Source: Limnohabitans sp. Jir72 (GTDB lineage Bacteria > Pseudomonadota > Gammaproteobacteria > Burkholderiales > Burkholderiaceae_C). From it: 64,000 bases of DNA. Shown here one piece after another: positions 62,740 to 64,000 of the stretch (position 1 is the stretch's first letter; each line of letters begins with the position of its first letter). The stretch lies in assembly GCF_003063575.1 (NCBI RefSeq), contig NZ_NESC01000009.1:62001-126000 (forward strand). Reading direction: 5' to 3'. The translations under genes were made by a program, and so were the position numbers. Under the pieces are notes generated by a model. The model searched no databases. It saw only the letters and a list, made by a program, of their open reading frames with translations, and had not been told where the DNA came from.

Positions 62740-64000
62740 AACACGCCATTCGAAAAATCCATTTCATCGGCATTGGCGGCTCGGGCATGAGCGGCATTGC
62801 CGAGGTCTTGCTGAACCAGGGCTATGCCATATCCGGCTCTGACCTGTCGGACAGCGCCACCTTGCGCCGCTTGGCCGGTTTGGGCATCCAGACGCATGTG
62901 GGCCACAGCGCCGACAACGTGCGCGATGCCGATGCCGTGGTCACCTCCACCGCCGTCAAAGCCGACAACCCCGAGGTGCTCGCTGCACGTGAGCGCCACA
63001 TCCCGATCGTGCCGCGTGCGGTGATGTTGGCCGAGCTGATGCGCATGAAGCAAGGCGTGGCCATTGCGGGCACACACGGCAAGACCACCACCACCAGCTT
63101 GGTGGCCAGCGTGCTGGCCGAAGCCGGCTTGGACCCCACTTTTGTGATCGGTGGGCGCCTGAACAGCGCAGGCGCCAATGCCAAGCTGGGCACCGGCGAC
63201 TACATCGTGGTCGAGGCCGACGAGTCCGATGCGTCTTTCTTGAACCTGTTGCCGGTGATGGCGGTGGTGACCAACATCGACGCTGACCACATGGAAACCT
63301 ACGGCCACGATTTGGCCCGTTTGAAGGCGGCCTTTGTGGACTTCCTGCACCGCATGCCTTTTTACGGCACGGCCATCATGTGCGCTGACGACCCTGGTGT
63401 ACAGACCATCTTGAACGACATCGCCCGTCCAGTGACCACGTATGGTTTGAACGAAGGCGCGCAAGTGCGGGCTGTGGATGTGCGTGCGGTCGACGGTCAA
63501 ATGCATTTCACTGTGCAGCGCCGCAACGGTGTGGTCATGGCCGACCTTCCGGTGGTGCTGAATTTGCCTGGCAAACACAATGTGCTCAATGCGCTGGCCG
63601 CCGTGGCCGTCGCGGTGGAGTTGGGTGTGGACGATGCGGCTGTGCAACGTGCGCTGGCCGGTTTCAAAGGCGTGGGTCGGCGCTTTCAGCGCTATGGCCA
63701 GGTGCGCACAGCCGATGGCCTGGGGCAATTCACCCTGATCGACGATTATGGTCATCACCCCGTGGAGGTGGCCGCTACTTTGGCGGCGGCCCGCGGTGCG
63801 TTTGCCGGTCGCCGATTGGTGCTGGCCTTCCAACCGCATCGTTATAGCCGTACACGGGATTGTTTTGAAGACTTCGTCAAGGTCATTGGTAACGGTGCCG
63901 ATGTCGTTTTGTTATCCGAGGTGTATGCCGCTGGCGAAGCACCGATTGTGGCGGCCGATGGCCGTTCGCTGGCACGTGCTTTGCGTGTGGCGGGCAAGCT
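62736..64000 (+). CDS. murC: UDP-MurNAc-L-alanine ligase MurC, 3' end cut by the window
   Basis: The first 421 codons of MurC, which adds L-alanine to UDP-MurNAc. Seen: [16 protein letters not shown] (residues 10-25), [12 protein letters not shown], the ATP loop [11 protein letters not shown] near residue 112, [34 protein letters not shown] and [10 protein letters not shown] with FQPHRYSRT. The frame is open to the last base. Its ATG overlaps the murG stop. The usual continuation would be ddl and ftsQAZ. Confidence 0.96.
   Translation, partial: MKHAIRKIHFIGIGGSGMSGIAEVLLNQGYAISGSDLSDSATLRRLAGLGIQTHVGHSADNVRDADAVVTSTAVKADNPEVLAARERHIPIVPRAVMLAELMRMKQGVAIAGTHGKTTTTSLVASVLAEAGLDPTFVIGGRLNSAGANAKLGTGDYIVVEADESDASFLNLLPVMAVVTNIDADHMETYGHDLARLKAAFVDFLHRMPFYGTAIMCADDPGVQTILNDIARPVTTYGLNEGAQVRAVDVRAVDGQMHFTVQRRNGVVMADLPVVLNLPGKHNVLNALAAVAVAVELGVDDAAVQRALAGFKGVGRRFQRYGQVRTADGLGQFTLIDDYGHHPVEVAATLAAARGAFAGRRLVLAFQPHRYSRTRDCFEDFVKVIGNGADVVLLSEVYAAGEAPIVAADGRSLARALRVAGK

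Noticed and set aside
62562-63839. A 425-codon minus-strand frame over murC
   Set aside because: The plus strand encodes MurC without interruption to the window edge; the reverse frame is a shadow.

Overview
The window is a dense, GC-rich (about 60% or more by eye) chromosomal segment with gene content and synteny typical of a betaproteobacterium of the order Burkholderiales, most likely family Comamonadaceae (a Limnohabitans/Rhodoferax/Polaromonas-like freshwater organism). This rests on argB-slmA, dapF-DUF484-xerC, a PHA granule protein, multiple TRAP and ABC uptake systems, and the complete order of the division and cell wall (dcw) cluster. Identity is inferred from protein family resemblance only; there is no rRNA gene in the window.

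Layout. 1-4.6 kb: housekeeping genes (3' part of coaX, a TetR regulator with a phasin-type PHA granule protein, rfbD, argB, slmA). 4.8-12.8 kb: a peptide-type ABC importer (binding protein, two permeases, double ATPase) in one operon with an M81 (MlrC-type) metallopeptidase and an amidase. 12.8-22.9 kb, minus strand: a sugar acid operon in the order GntR regulator, TRAP transporter (dctP, dctQ, dctM), UxaA-type dehydratase, Ldh2-family dehydrogenase, UxuB-type reductase and ManD/RspA mannonate dehydratase. Three intercistronic gaps of this operon are filled with REP-like palindromes, including a 93-bp-period tandem array. 23.0-26.6 kb, divergent: an enolase-superfamily dehydratase, two SDR dehydrogenases and an FAH-family hydrolase, resembling the non-phosphorylative deoxy-sugar-acid route. 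A GntR-type operator lies between the two arms.

26.7-31.6 kb: a fatty acyl-CoA module (TetR regulator with a perfect palindromic operator, acyl-CoA dehydrogenase, DUF2147 protein, enoyl-CoA hydratase, two thioesterases), followed by an Atm1-like ABC exporter. 33.5-37.8 kb: a HypT-like LysR regulator and a glutamate/aspartate-type ABC importer (gltI, J, K, L) with an internal terminator after gltI. 37.8-38.3 kb: a non-coding dispersed repeat. 38.3-44.2 kb: pyrC, a DUF3025 protein, htpX, a cysteine-free IscR-like regulator, an S4/pseudouridine-synthase-like protein lacking the catalytic Asp, and a Nudix-metallo-beta-lactamase fusion. 44.3-50.8 kb: dapF, DUF484, xerC (with a 27-bp tandem repeat in its coding N terminus), rlmI, a His-rich COG0523 GTPase, and a DksA-like protein with a long Lys/Ala/Pro-rich N-terminal extension and a single cysteine.

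51.1-64.0 kb: the dcw cluster mraZ-rsmH-ftsL-ftsI-murE-murF-mraY-murD-ftsW-murG-murC, with nearly every junction overlapping by 1-11 nt; murC is cut by the window end. Upstream of mraZ are four GTG-containing boxes at an exact 10-bp period, as expected for MraZ autoregulation. No tRNA, rRNA, CRISPR array, prophage or insertion sequence was recognised. Mobile-type signal is limited to short palindromic repeats of at least three families and one larger dispersed repeat.
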